From positions 1 to 64,000 of the forward strand of contig CACYTI010000006.1 of assembly GCA_902777275.1 (NCBI GenBank): a stretch of 64,000 nucleotides of DNA. Reading direction: 5' to 3'. Positions within the stretch are counted from its first letter, which is position 1; each line of letters opens with the position of its first letter. Shown here piece after piece: positions 7,646 to 15,714 of the stretch. Source of the stretch: an uncultured Ruminococcus sp. Lineage in GTDB: Bacteria; Bacillota; Clostridia; Oscillospirales; Acutalibacteraceae. The position numbers and the translations under genes are program-made. A model generated the notes under the pieces. It saw only the letters and a program-made list of their open reading frames with translations. It was not told the origin of the DNA and did no database searches.

Positions 7646-9928
7646 ATGAAGAACACAAAAAAATTGATAAGCATTTTGCTCGTCGCAATGCTGCTTATCA
7701 CAACCGTAGTCGTTTCAAGCGTTTCGGTTTCCGCGACAGGTACGCTTGCCAGCTACTACCAAACCAACCCGAGCAATCAGTTCGGCACTCAGAAGACAAT
7801 TACAATTGACGGTGACGCGAGCGACTGGTCAGACAGCGACGCGATCGCCTACAGCGCCGCTTGGGACTGCCCCAACCACTGGAAGGGTTCGCACGAGAAC
7901 AATCTGTCCGACTGCTACGCTCTTTTCGGCGCCTATGACAGCACCAACCTTTATATCGGCGTTCAGTATGTCAACACCACCGACACGTGGCAGAGCCCCG
8001 GAGACGCTTCCCTGAGCGACAGCGGCAAGATGAGAGACATTCCGCTTATGATTGCGCTCGACGTCAGCTCCTCAAACAACGCTATGACCGGTCAGGTTGT
8101 TGACGAAAACGGAAAAACCGGCAGCATTTGGGGCTTTAACACCACCTTTACAAGCCGTGTTGACCACGTTCTCTGCTTCAGCAGCACTTCCGGACTCGGT
8201 GTTCCGAAGCTCTTTACCGCTGACGCCAGCGGCAAAACACAGTACGGCAACACCGACCTTGAAAGACCTTTCAGCACCGTGGGTATCACCTACAAGACGG
8301 CTGACACCAACGTATGCAGCAGCATCTGGGGTCTCAACTATTCGGACGACCCCGAGGACGTTTACGACAACAGCGCCGACTGGGTTGACTACAAGACCTT
8401 CTCCGGCTCTCAGGGCGCTCACAACACCACCTTTGACACCTTCTTTGAGTTCAAGATCCCGCTTTCCACACTCGGCATTGACGCAAGCTATGTTGCCGGC
8501 AACGGCGTAGGCGTTATCGCATTCGGCACCAGAGGCGAGTCCCTGATGGACAGCGTTCCCTTTGACCCGACTGTGCTTGACAACGTTATGGGCGACTACT
8601 CAAAAGACCCCAGCACCTCTCTTGAGAAAGAGGACGCGGACAACGTGACTGTTGCTCTCGCCAGAATCGGCGCACAGGGCAGCACCCCCGTTACCCAGCC
8701 TACACAACCCACCCAGCCTACTCAGCCTACACAGCCTACACAGCCCACTCAGGCTACCGATCCCGACGAGCCCACCACAAGCGCGAAGATCAACGCGACT
8801 TCCAACTTCTTCAGCGGCTCAACGATCAGCAATCTCGCGATCGGCGACACAGCCACAGTTAAGTATGAGCTCAACTGCAACAAGCCCGTAGCGAGCGCAC
8901 AGTGGAACCTTACATACGACAGCACCAAGCTCAGACTCAAGACCTCGGCAAACGACCTTTGTCCCACGACCGGCGGCACTGTCAACGCTTCCGGCAATCC
9001 GGTTTACGGCAACTTTACAGACGCTCAGAACATGGTAAGCTTCAGCGGAGGCAAGACCTTCTTAGAGGCTGAGTTTGAGGTATTGGCAAACGGTACCGCT
9101 AATGTCGCTCTCACTATGGAGGAGCTCAACCTCGGATATCAGAGCGGCGGCGCAATGTCTCTCGCTTCACTTGTAGAGGACAGCGTGATTAAGAGCGTTA
9201 CCGGCATTACCGGCTTTACCGACACAACCGTTACTGCGACATCTACGGTAGAATCCGGCAGCGCACCGGTTGATACCCTTACGATCAACTCCGCTTCTAA
9301 TTACTTCCCGGCTCAGACCATAACGGTTGACAAGGACGCCGACAGAGTAAACGTTGTTTACCGTCTTAAGGCTTCCAAGCCGCTAATTAATGCTCAGTGG
9401 AATATGACCTATGATACCAACAAGCTTGAGCTTTTCAGCTACAATATGCCCAAGGTCGGAAACGCTTTGTATGTAGAGCCTCAGGCTGGAATGCTCAACG
9501 GCAACTTTACCGATTCGGACGGAGTTAAATTCCTCTCGACCGACAACTTCCTTATCCTTTCCTTCAAGGTCAAGGGAACAGGCATTACAACCGTTAACCT
9601 CAATATCAATATTCTCGGCGTTGCCGCCATAAGCGGTTCCAATGTTAGAATCGCGTATCCCGTTGATAACGGCGTTGTTCAGGATGTAACGGGTCAGAGC
9701 GGATTCAGCTCCTACACTTCCTCGCAGAATACATATGAGGTATTGACAGGCGACGTAAACAACGACGGCATTGTCAACATTCAGGACGCTACTGTTCTTC
9801 AGCAGTACCTTGCAGAATTTGACGGCGTAACTCTTAACATTAAAAAGCAGCTTGCGGCTGACGTCAAGACCGAAGGCGTTGTTGACGTTCGTGATGTAAC
9901 AGCTATTCAGAGAATGTTGCTTGTGTAA
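7646..9928 (+). CDS. Scaffoldin-like protein: N-terminal binding-type domain, two cohesin-like modules, C-terminal dockerin
   Basis: A 760-residue secreted protein; start ATG 7646 behind AGGAGG. Domains in order: signal peptide (1-31, ending SVSA); about 300 residues resembling a family-9-like/DOMON-type beta-sandwich (TITIDGDASDWSDSDAI opening, YIGVQYVNTTDTW); a PTQ-repeat linker (346-378); two related beta-rich modules (about 380-525 and 545-690), each with an AQWN(L/M)TYD strand and a GNFTD segment, which I read as cohesins; and a dockerin (about 700-760) with two Ca2+-binding loops (GDVNNDGIVN; second loop ADVKTEGVVD, less acidic). It would bind dockerin enzymes and itself dock to another scaffold or anchor. 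The cohesin assignment rests on resemblance to divergent Ruminococcus cohesins and is less sure than the dockerin. Confidence 0.7.
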   Translation: MKNTKKLISILLVAMLLITTVVVSSVSVSATGTLASYYQTNPSNQFGTQKTITIDGDASDWSDSDAIAYSAAWDCPNHWKGSHENNLSDCYALFGAYDSTNLYIGVQYVNTTDTWQSPGDASLSDSGKMRDIPLMIALDVSSSNNAMTGQVVDENGKTGSIWGFNTTFTSRVDHVLCFSSTSGLGVPKLFTADASGKTQYGNTDLERPFSTVGITYKTADTNVCSSIWGLNYSDDPEDVYDNSADWVDYKTFSGSQGAHNTTFDTFFEFKIPLSTLGIDASYVAGNGVGVIAFGTRGESLMDSVPFDPTVLDNVMGDYSKDPSTSLEKEDADNVTVALARIGAQGSTPVTQPTQPTQPTQPTQPTQPTQATDPDEPTTSAKINATSNFFSGSTISNLAIGDTATVKYELNCNKPVASAQWNLTYDSTKLRLKTSANDLCPTTGGTVNASGNPVYGNFTDAQNMVSFSGGKTFLEAEFEVLANGTANVALTMEELNLGYQSGGAMSLASLVEDSVIKSVTGITGFTDTTVTATSTVESGSAPVDTLTINSASNYFPAQTITVDKDADRVNVVYRLKASKPLINAQWNMTYDTNKLELFSYNMPKVGNALYVEPQAGMLNGNFTDSDGVKFLSTDNFLILSFKVKGTGITTVNLNINILGVAAISGSNVRIAYPVDNGVVQDVTGQSGFSSYTSSQNTYEVLTGDVNNDGIVNIQDATVLQQYLAEFDGVTLNIKKQLAADVKTEGVVDVRDVTAIQRMLLV

Positions 9929-9965
9929 GAATCAGATTTACATTAAAAAGTGAATAATTGACTTT

Positions 9966-10000
9966 GCGGCTGGCTCTTTTGGGTCAGCCGCTGCTTTTTC
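9966..10000 (+). terminator. Terminator after scaffoldin-like gene
   Basis: GCGGCTGGCTC pairs with GGTCAGCCGC, followed by a T run. Confidence 0.8.
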
Positions 10001-10178
10001 CTTTGGAAAACCGCTGAAATCAGTTATGACTCATTACGTTAGCTAACCGCACATTAATATGAAACTCAGGGGTTACCCCTGTCAAAACATTTCCTTTCAC
10101 TCTGCATATAAACGCGGGAGCAAAACTAATTTATAAATGCATCGGCATGAGGCGCGGATTGCCCTCCCGTGGCAACGG

Positions 10179-10207
10179 GCATATTTTCTCTCCGAAAATC
10201 ATATACT
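10179..10207 (+). promoter_or_regulatory. Sigma-E-like (mother cell) promoter of the DUF3794-spoIVA operon
   Basis: GCATATT (10179-10185) and CATATACT (10200-10207) are spaced 14 bases apart. This agrees with the Bacillus sigma-E consensus (GHATATT, 13-14 bases, CATACAHT). The first downstream genes are sporulation genes, including spoIVA, a known sigma-E target in Bacillus. Confidence 0.6.
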
Positions 10208-10237
10208 TCCACAGAACAAAACAAAGGAGAGATCAAT

Positions 10238-11764
10238 ATGGAGTTTCATCAGGATAACCGATCATTTTGCGCGCCGTTCGCTGTGCTTGATACGGTTGCC
10301 GAACAGCTTGCCGACGTCGATTTGACGCTGCCTGATTACTGTCCGGACATTGAAAAAATTCTGAAATGCAGCCTTATCCCGAAAATTCAGTCAAAAACCC
10401 TGTCGGGAGGACAGCTACAGGTGGACGGAGTCTGTGTGGTGAGCGTTCTCTATGTGGAGAGCGAAAAAAAGACAATACGCTGCTGTGAGCACAGCGTGAA
10501 CTTTTCGCAGGGCTTTTCGGTGAGGGACGCGGGCGACAGCAACATAATCCTGACAAAAACTAAGCCCGAATACATCAACTGCAGGGCGCTCAGCCCGCGA
10601 AGACTTGTTATGCACGGCGCTTTTTCACTGTATGCGAAGGTATTGACCGCCCGCCGCACAGAGCTGTATACCCCCGACAGCGAAACCCTGGAGGTGCTCC
10701 GCCGTAAAACGCGGTTGAGCGATCTGCGCGCGAACTGTCAGGAGCAGTTCACCGTCAGCGAGGAGATCTCGGTTGCCGACAAGCCCGCGATAGAAGCCGT
10801 GCTCTACGCGTCGGCTGAGGCGGCGATAAACGACGCTAAGGCGGTCAGCGGCAAGCTTATGCTAAGCGGCGAAATCAGCATAAGTCTGTTTTACATCACG
10901 AATCTTGAAACGGGAGAGACCGCCAAGCTCCACTATTTACTGCCGTTTAATCAGATAATCGACTGCGACGGTGTTGACGAGAACACCGAGAATATTTTCA
11001 GCGCGGAGATAATGTCGTTTGACACTCGATTAAAAAACGATATACTTTCCGACAAGCCCGCGCTCGCGTTTGACGCTATGCTCTGTGTGTCAGCGGAGGG
11101 CTATATAAGCGGCGACGAGGAGATCATCACCGACGCGTATTCGACCGGATTTGCCTGCGCTCCGCAGTTTTCCGAGCTGAAAATCATCGGCGGAGTGAAG
11201 CCTGTTAACGAGACGTTTATCGAGAAAACCTCGACTCGCGTGGACGGCTGCAAAATCGGAAAGATTTTGGATATTTACGCCGACTCCGTCACGCTCGAAA
11301 CGGAAGCGGCTGAGGACTCCGTCCGCGCAAAGGGCAAGGTCAGCCTGTGCATTTTGGCTCTTGACGACAAAAGCTTTCCGGTCATGGCAGAGCGCTCCTT
11401 TGATTACGAGCGGATTTTGAACGCCGACGGCTGCAACCGCATGATATTTGAAAACGCGCGTGTGGCGAGCATAAGCTACCGCCTCGGCGAAGACGGCGGG
11501 ATCGAAATGCGCCTTGAGATGAATATCAGCGGCGGCGCGGTGAAGAGCGATGCAGTGAGGGCGGTAAGCTCGGTAGAGGTGTACGAGGACAGCCCAGTCA
11601 CCCCCGAAAGATGTGCGCTTACCCTGTATTATGCCGCTGCGGGCGAGAGCCTGTGGGACATAGCAAAGCGGCACAACACGGGCATGGAGCTGCTCCGGTC
11701 AGAAAACACGCTCGATGAGATTATCCTCGACAGCGACCAAATGCTGTTGATCCCCAAACTGTAA
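10238..11764 (+). CDS. DUF3794 (SPOCS) and LysM domain spore-coat-associated protein
   Basis: A 508-residue protein starting at ATG 10238 behind AAAGGAGAG. The N-terminal and central parts contain repeated DUF3794/SPOCS-type segments (LPDYCPDIEKILKCSLIPKI at the start is typical). The last 45 residues form a LysM fold (YYAAAGESLWDIAKRHNTGM, ending LLIPKL), which binds peptidoglycan N-acetylglucosamine. Proteins of this architecture occur throughout spore-forming clostridia and are linked to spore coat or cortex assembly. It lies 12 bases before spoIVA, behind a sigma-E-like promoter, so mother-cell expression is inferred. Confidence 0.85.
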   Translation: MEFHQDNRSFCAPFAVLDTVAEQLADVDLTLPDYCPDIEKILKCSLIPKIQSKTLSGGQLQVDGVCVVSVLYVESEKKTIRCCEHSVNFSQGFSVRDAGDSNIILTKTKPEYINCRALSPRRLVMHGAFSLYAKVLTARRTELYTPDSETLEVLRRKTRLSDLRANCQEQFTVSEEISVADKPAIEAVLYASAEAAINDAKAVSGKLMLSGEISISLFYITNLETGETAKLHYLLPFNQIIDCDGVDENTENIFSAEIMSFDTRLKNDILSDKPALAFDAMLCVSAEGYISGDEEIITDAYSTGFACAPQFSELKIIGGVKPVNETFIEKTSTRVDGCKIGKILDIYADSVTLETEAAEDSVRAKGKVSLCILALDDKSFPVMAERSFDYERILNADGCNRMIFENARVASISYRLGEDGGIEMRLEMNISGGAVKSDAVRAVSSVEVYEDSPVTPERCALTLYYAAAGESLWDIAKRHNTGMELLRSENTLDEIILDSDQMLLIPKL

Positions 11765-11776
11765 GGAGGCGGCGCG

Positions 11777-13255
11777 ATGGAAGAGAGAAATGTGTACCGC
11801 GATATATCGCAGCGCACCGACGGCGATGTGTATATCGGCGTTGTGGGACCCGTCAGAACGGGCAAATCCACTTTTATCAAACGGTTTATGGATACGCTTG
11901 TGCTGCCCAACATAACCGACGAGGATGTTTACGGCAGAGCGGTTGACGAGCTGCCCCAGTCGGCGGCGGGCAAAACGATAATGACAACCGAGCCGAAGTT
12001 TATTCCCGAGGAGAGCGTGGAGGTCGAGCTTGACGAGAACGTCTCGTTCAAGGTGAGAATGATCGACTGCGTCGGCTACGTGGTCGAAAGCGCGCTCGGT
12101 CACAGCGAGGAGAACGGACCGCGAATGGTGAAAACCCCGTGGGCTGACGAGGAGATACCCTTTGACGAGGCGGCGGAGATCGGCACAAAAAAAGTCATCA
12201 CCGATCACAGCTCGGTCGGCTTGGTGATAACTGCGGACGGAAGCTTCAGCGACATTCCGCGCGAGGATTACCGCTCCGCCGAAGCGAGGGTTATCAACGA
12301 GCTAAAGGCGATAGATAAGCCGTTTGTCGTGCTGCTCAATTCGTCCAGCCCCGAGTCGGACAGGGCGAAGGCGCTCGCGGAGGAGCTTTCGCAGCGTTAT
12401 CAGGTTCCCGTTATGCCCGTTAACTGCATAGAGCTGAACGAAAACGAGATAAAACGGATTTTGGCTCAGCTTTTGTTCGAGTTTCCGATACGCGAAATCA
12501 AGCTCGATATCCCCGAGTGGGTCGTAAAGCTTGAGGGCGGCCACTGGCTGAAATCGGCTGTTTACCGGGCTATCCGCGACGCCGCGAAGGATATCCGCAA
12601 GACGCGCGAGATACAGCAGGCGGCGGGGGAGATGACGGGCTGCGAGTACCTTTCGGGCGCCGAGCTTGCGGGGCTCGACTTGGGCAGGGGAAGCGCCGAG
12701 CTGAAGCTTTCTGTCGGCTCCGACCTTTTTTACAAGGTCCTCTCGGAGAAAACGGGGCTTGAGATCGCCGACGAATACGCCCTTATGAACTGCATAAACG
12801 ATCTGTCCCGCAAGCAGAGGGAGTTTGACAAAATAGCTCAGGCGTACCGTCAGGTTCAGGAGACGGGCTACGGAATAGTTATGCCCGCTATCGACGAGCT
12901 GACTTTAGATGAGCCGAAGATTATAAAGCAGAGCGGAAAATACGGGGTAAAGCTGAAAGCGAGCGCACCGTCCATCCACATGATGCGCGTGCAGACACAG
13001 ACCGAGGTCACGCCGATAGTCGGCAGCGAACAGCAGTCCGAGGAGCTTGTTTCCTACCTGCTTAGGGAGTTTGAAGAAAGCCCCGAAAAAATCTGGGAGA
13101 GCAACATCTTCGGAAAATCCGTCCACGAGCTTGTAAACGAGGGTCTGCACAACAAGCTCAGCCGTATGCCCGCCGACGCGCGAAAGAAAATAGCGCAGAC
13201 GATAGAGAGGGTAATAAACGACGGCTGCAACGGCTTGATTTGTATAATTTTGTAG
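11777..13255 (+). CDS. spoIVA: Stage IV sporulation protein A, spore coat ATPase
   Basis: A 492-residue cytoskeletal ATPase that polymerises on the forespore outer membrane and forms the coat basement layer. The opening MEERNVYRDISQRTDGDVYI and the Walker A GPVRTGKST are nearly invariant in SpoIVA. The middle and C-terminal SpoIVA domains extend to the end, closing with NGLICIIL. Length matches the family (492 in Bacillus subtilis). Expressed with the upstream DUF3794-LysM gene; a strong hairpin terminator follows. Confidence 0.97.
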   Translation: MEERNVYRDISQRTDGDVYIGVVGPVRTGKSTFIKRFMDTLVLPNITDEDVYGRAVDELPQSAAGKTIMTTEPKFIPEESVEVELDENVSFKVRMIDCVGYVVESALGHSEENGPRMVKTPWADEEIPFDEAAEIGTKKVITDHSSVGLVITADGSFSDIPREDYRSAEARVINELKAIDKPFVVLLNSSSPESDRAKALAEELSQRYQVPVMPVNCIELNENEIKRILAQLLFEFPIREIKLDIPEWVVKLEGGHWLKSAVYRAIRDAAKDIRKTREIQQAAGEMTGCEYLSGAELAGLDLGRGSAELKLSVGSDLFYKVLSEKTGLEIADEYALMNCINDLSRKQREFDKIAQAYRQVQETGYGIVMPAIDELTLDEPKIIKQSGKYGVKLKASAPSIHMMRVQTQTEVTPIVGSEQQSEELVSYLLREFEESPEKIWESNIFGKSVHELVNEGLHNKLSRMPADARKKIAQTIERVINDGCNGLICIIL

Positions 13256-13266
13256 AAGATCGCACG

Positions 13267-13289
13267 GGAGCCCCCAGCGGGCTCCTTTT
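13267..13289 (+). terminator. Terminator after spoIVA
   Basis: The stem GGAGCCC/GGGCTCC is followed by TTTT. Confidence 0.8.
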
Positions 13290-13335
13290 CCCGTTTACTG
13301 TGCAAATTAGCTAAAACTAAGGGATTAATTTTGGT

Positions 13336-13364
13336 TTGCGATTTTTTGCGTGTTATGGTAGAAT
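13336..13364 (+). promoter_or_regulatory. Promoter of BspA-like dockerin gene
   Basis: TTGCGA (13336-13341) and TAGAAT (13359-13364) are spaced 17 bases apart, 30 bases before the GTG start. Confidence 0.5.
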
Positions 13365-13394
13365 GTAGGTAAGATTTTTCAAGGGGGAATAACT

Positions 13395-15035
13395 GTGAAA
13401 AACGCAAAGATAAGTTTCAAAAAACTGACCGCCGTTTTGCTTGCGGTCGTTCTGACAGTCGGAATTTTTTCAGTCTTGCCGTTTGAAGTCTCGGCGGCTG
13501 AGATTTCGCAAAGCGTCGGCGCGTCAAGCGGAACGACGGGTGACTGCACGTGGACGCTCGACGACGAAGGCAATCTTACAATCAGCGGCAACGGCAGAAT
13601 GGCGGATTATACTGAATTCGACGCTGCTTGGAATATGCCATGGGGCAAATCAATAAAAACGGTGACGATTAAAAGCGGAGTAAAGAATATAGGTAATTAT
13701 GCGTTTTGCGGATGCTCGCGTTTGAAAAGTGTCGTGATCTCCGACAGTGTAACTCAGATTGGCAGCTATTCGTTTTCATATACAGGCTTAACAGGAATCA
13801 CGATCCCCAACAGCGTAACGATTATTGAAACCCTATCATTTGAAGGATGCACCGACCTGACAAGCATTATAATTCCCGATAGTGTAAAAAGAATCGAAGC
13901 AGACGCTTTTGAAAATACCGGTTGGTATTCGAATCAACCTGACGGGCTTGTTTACGCGGGAAAGGTTGCGTATAAATACAAGGGCACAATGCCGCAAAAT
14001 ACCACTGTCGAAATACGGAACGGAACGCTCGGCATTGCAAACCGTGCTTTCTATAATTGTACAAGCCTGAGCGCCGTCACTATTCCCGACAGCTTGAAAA
14101 TTATAGGCTATTATTCGTTTAATCGCTGCACGGGCTTAACCTCCGTCGCAATCGGCAGCGGAGTGACCGAAATATGTGATTATGCTTTTAACGGATGCAG
14201 AGGATTAACGAGCGTTACGATAGGCAACGGTGTTAAATACATAGACAGTTACGCTTTCAGCGGCTGCACGGGTTTGACAGACGTTGTGTTTGGCAGCAAG
14301 GTTGTCAGTATAGATCATTGCGCGTTTGACAGCTGTACAAAGTTAAGAAACTTCACACTACCGGATAGTTTAGAGACTGTGGGTGAGTTCGCTTTTAATA
14401 AATGCTCAACTTTGACAAATATCACCATTCCCGACGGAGTTACAAGTATAGGTACAGGCGCTTTTGAAGACTGCACAGGCTTGACAGATGTTACGATCGG
14501 CGACAATGTTGCAAGCATAGGGGATCAGGCGTTTTATAGCTGTGGCAAATTATCGAGTCTCACAATCGGCGATAACGTGGAAAGTATAGGCAGATCGGCT
14601 TTTTACGGATGCTCAAATCTGAAAAGTGTAACGATTCCCGACAGCGTAAAGAGTATAGGCGGTTCGGCTTTTGTGTACTCGGGCTTGAAGAGCGCGGTAG
14701 TCCCATACAGCGTAACCGAAATAGGAAAAGATGCGTTTACAGTTTACTCCGGTTTGACGATTTACGGCTATGCTAACACCTATGCACAAACCTACGCCGG
14801 TCAGAACAACATTCCGTTCACGGTGATCGGTGAAATAATAATAGGCGACGCCAATACAGACAGCATCATCGACGTCCGCGACGTTACAGCGATCCAACGG
14901 CACCTTGACGAGTTTGAAACATTCAACAGATTTCAGCTTGTGTCGGCTGACACCAACCGCGACGGCGTTGTAAATATTGAGGACGCGACTCTTCTTCAAA
15001 TGTACCTTGCCGAGTTTGATGTATCCTTCGGATAA
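13395..15035 (+). CDS. Secreted BspA-type leucine-rich repeat protein with C-terminal dockerin
   Basis: A 546-residue exported protein, GTG start behind AAGGGGGAA. A signal peptide (1-34) leads into a short beta segment (GTTGDCTWTLDDEGNLTISG, common at the start of clostridial BspA proteins) and then about fifteen LRR_5 repeats of about 23 residues, consensus CTGLTSVTIPDSVTSIGxxAFxG. The last 65 residues (about 482-546) are a dockerin with two Ca2+ loops (GDANTDSIID and ADTNRDGVVN) and helices TAIQRHL/TLLQMYLAEF. BspA repeats usually mediate adhesion to host or bacterial surfaces, so this would attach an adhesin-like module to the cohesin scaffold. Ligand unknown. Confidence 0.9.
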   Translation: MKNAKISFKKLTAVLLAVVLTVGIFSVLPFEVSAAEISQSVGASSGTTGDCTWTLDDEGNLTISGNGRMADYTEFDAAWNMPWGKSIKTVTIKSGVKNIGNYAFCGCSRLKSVVISDSVTQIGSYSFSYTGLTGITIPNSVTIIETLSFEGCTDLTSIIIPDSVKRIEADAFENTGWYSNQPDGLVYAGKVAYKYKGTMPQNTTVEIRNGTLGIANRAFYNCTSLSAVTIPDSLKIIGYYSFNRCTGLTSVAIGSGVTEICDYAFNGCRGLTSVTIGNGVKYIDSYAFSGCTGLTDVVFGSKVVSIDHCAFDSCTKLRNFTLPDSLETVGEFAFNKCSTLTNITIPDGVTSIGTGAFEDCTGLTDVTIGDNVASIGDQAFYSCGKLSSLTIGDNVESIGRSAFYGCSNLKSVTIPDSVKSIGGSAFVYSGLKSAVVPYSVTEIGKDAFTVYSGLTIYGYANTYAQTYAGQNNIPFTVIGEIIIGDANTDSIIDVRDVTAIQRHLDEFETFNRFQLVSADTNRDGVVNIEDATLLQMYLAEFDVSFG

Positions 15036-15041
15036 ATAAAT

Positions 15042-15083
15042 AAAAATCCTTCCGTTCTTAAATTATATGCGGAAGGATTTTTT
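15042..15083 (+). terminator. Terminator after BspA-like gene
   Basis: AAAAATCCTTCCG pairs with CGGAAGGATTTTTT. Confidence 0.8.
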
Positions 15084-15168
15084 GCGCCTGATAATTCGGC
15101 ATAGTCCACAAATATGCGAGTGTTAAATTGTTGAAAATGACGAAAAATGACGAGTGAATGAATTATTG

Positions 15169-15197
15169 TTGAAAAAAACGCGTGAATCAATTATAAT
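15169..15197 (+). promoter_or_regulatory. Promoter of OadG/OadB operon
   Basis: TTGAAA (15169-15174) and TATAAT (15192-15197) are spaced 17 bases apart, 40 bases before the OadG start. Confidence 0.65.
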
Positions 15198-15236
15198 ATT
15201 AATGTATGCAAATTGCTTTTTACGGGAGGTCTTTTT

Positions 15237-15683
15237 ATGTTGCAAACGAGCGCCGGCGCGCTTATGGGCGTTGCCGCGGAAATGAACCTGTATGACAAGT
15301 CTATTTCTGCCGCAAAGGTCATTTTGACGGGATTTGTGGTAGTTTTCAGTATGCTCTTTTTGCTGATTATTGTTATAAAGGTGTACAGCACCGCTATTGC
15401 GGGCTTTCAGCGGGCGGCTGATAAACGCTCAAAGAAAAAAGACAGGGTGATGGAGCGTGTCAGCGCGGAACGCGGCGCGCATATCATTAAAAAGCCCGCC
15501 TATGTTACGCCTCTTTCGGTTGAGGAGGGAATACCCGACGAGGTCGTCGCGGTCATCGCAGCGGCGGTTGCGGCAAGCTTTCCTTCCGGTTCAAAGCCCG
15601 CTATCAAAAGCATCAAAAAAGCCGGCGGCGGACGTTCCGCGTGGGCAAATGCAGGTGTTTTGGATAACACGCGGCCGTTTTAG
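15237..15683 (+). CDS. OadG-family gamma subunit of a sodium-pumping decarboxylase
   Basis: A 148-residue protein starting at ATG 15237 behind GGGAGG. One transmembrane helix (about residues 28-50, ILTGFVVVFSMLFLLIIVI) is followed by a basic then Ala-rich soluble tail, ending in a segment (GRSAWANAGVLDNTRPF) typical of OadG-like subunits, where the tail stabilises the complex and can bind Zn2+. It precedes the beta subunit by 31 bases. The alpha (carboxyltransferase) subunit and biotin carrier are not in the window, so the acid decarboxylated is unknown. Confidence 0.8.
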   Translation: MLQTSAGALMGVAAEMNLYDKSISAAKVILTGFVVVFSMLFLLIIVIKVYSTAIAGFQRAADKRSKKKDRVMERVSAERGAHIIKKPAYVTPLSVEEGIPDEVVAVIAAAVAASFPSGSKPAIKSIKKAGGGRSAWANAGVLDNTRPF

Positions 15684-15714
15684 GCTAATTTAAAGAAAGG
15701 AACGTAGCTGTTTT

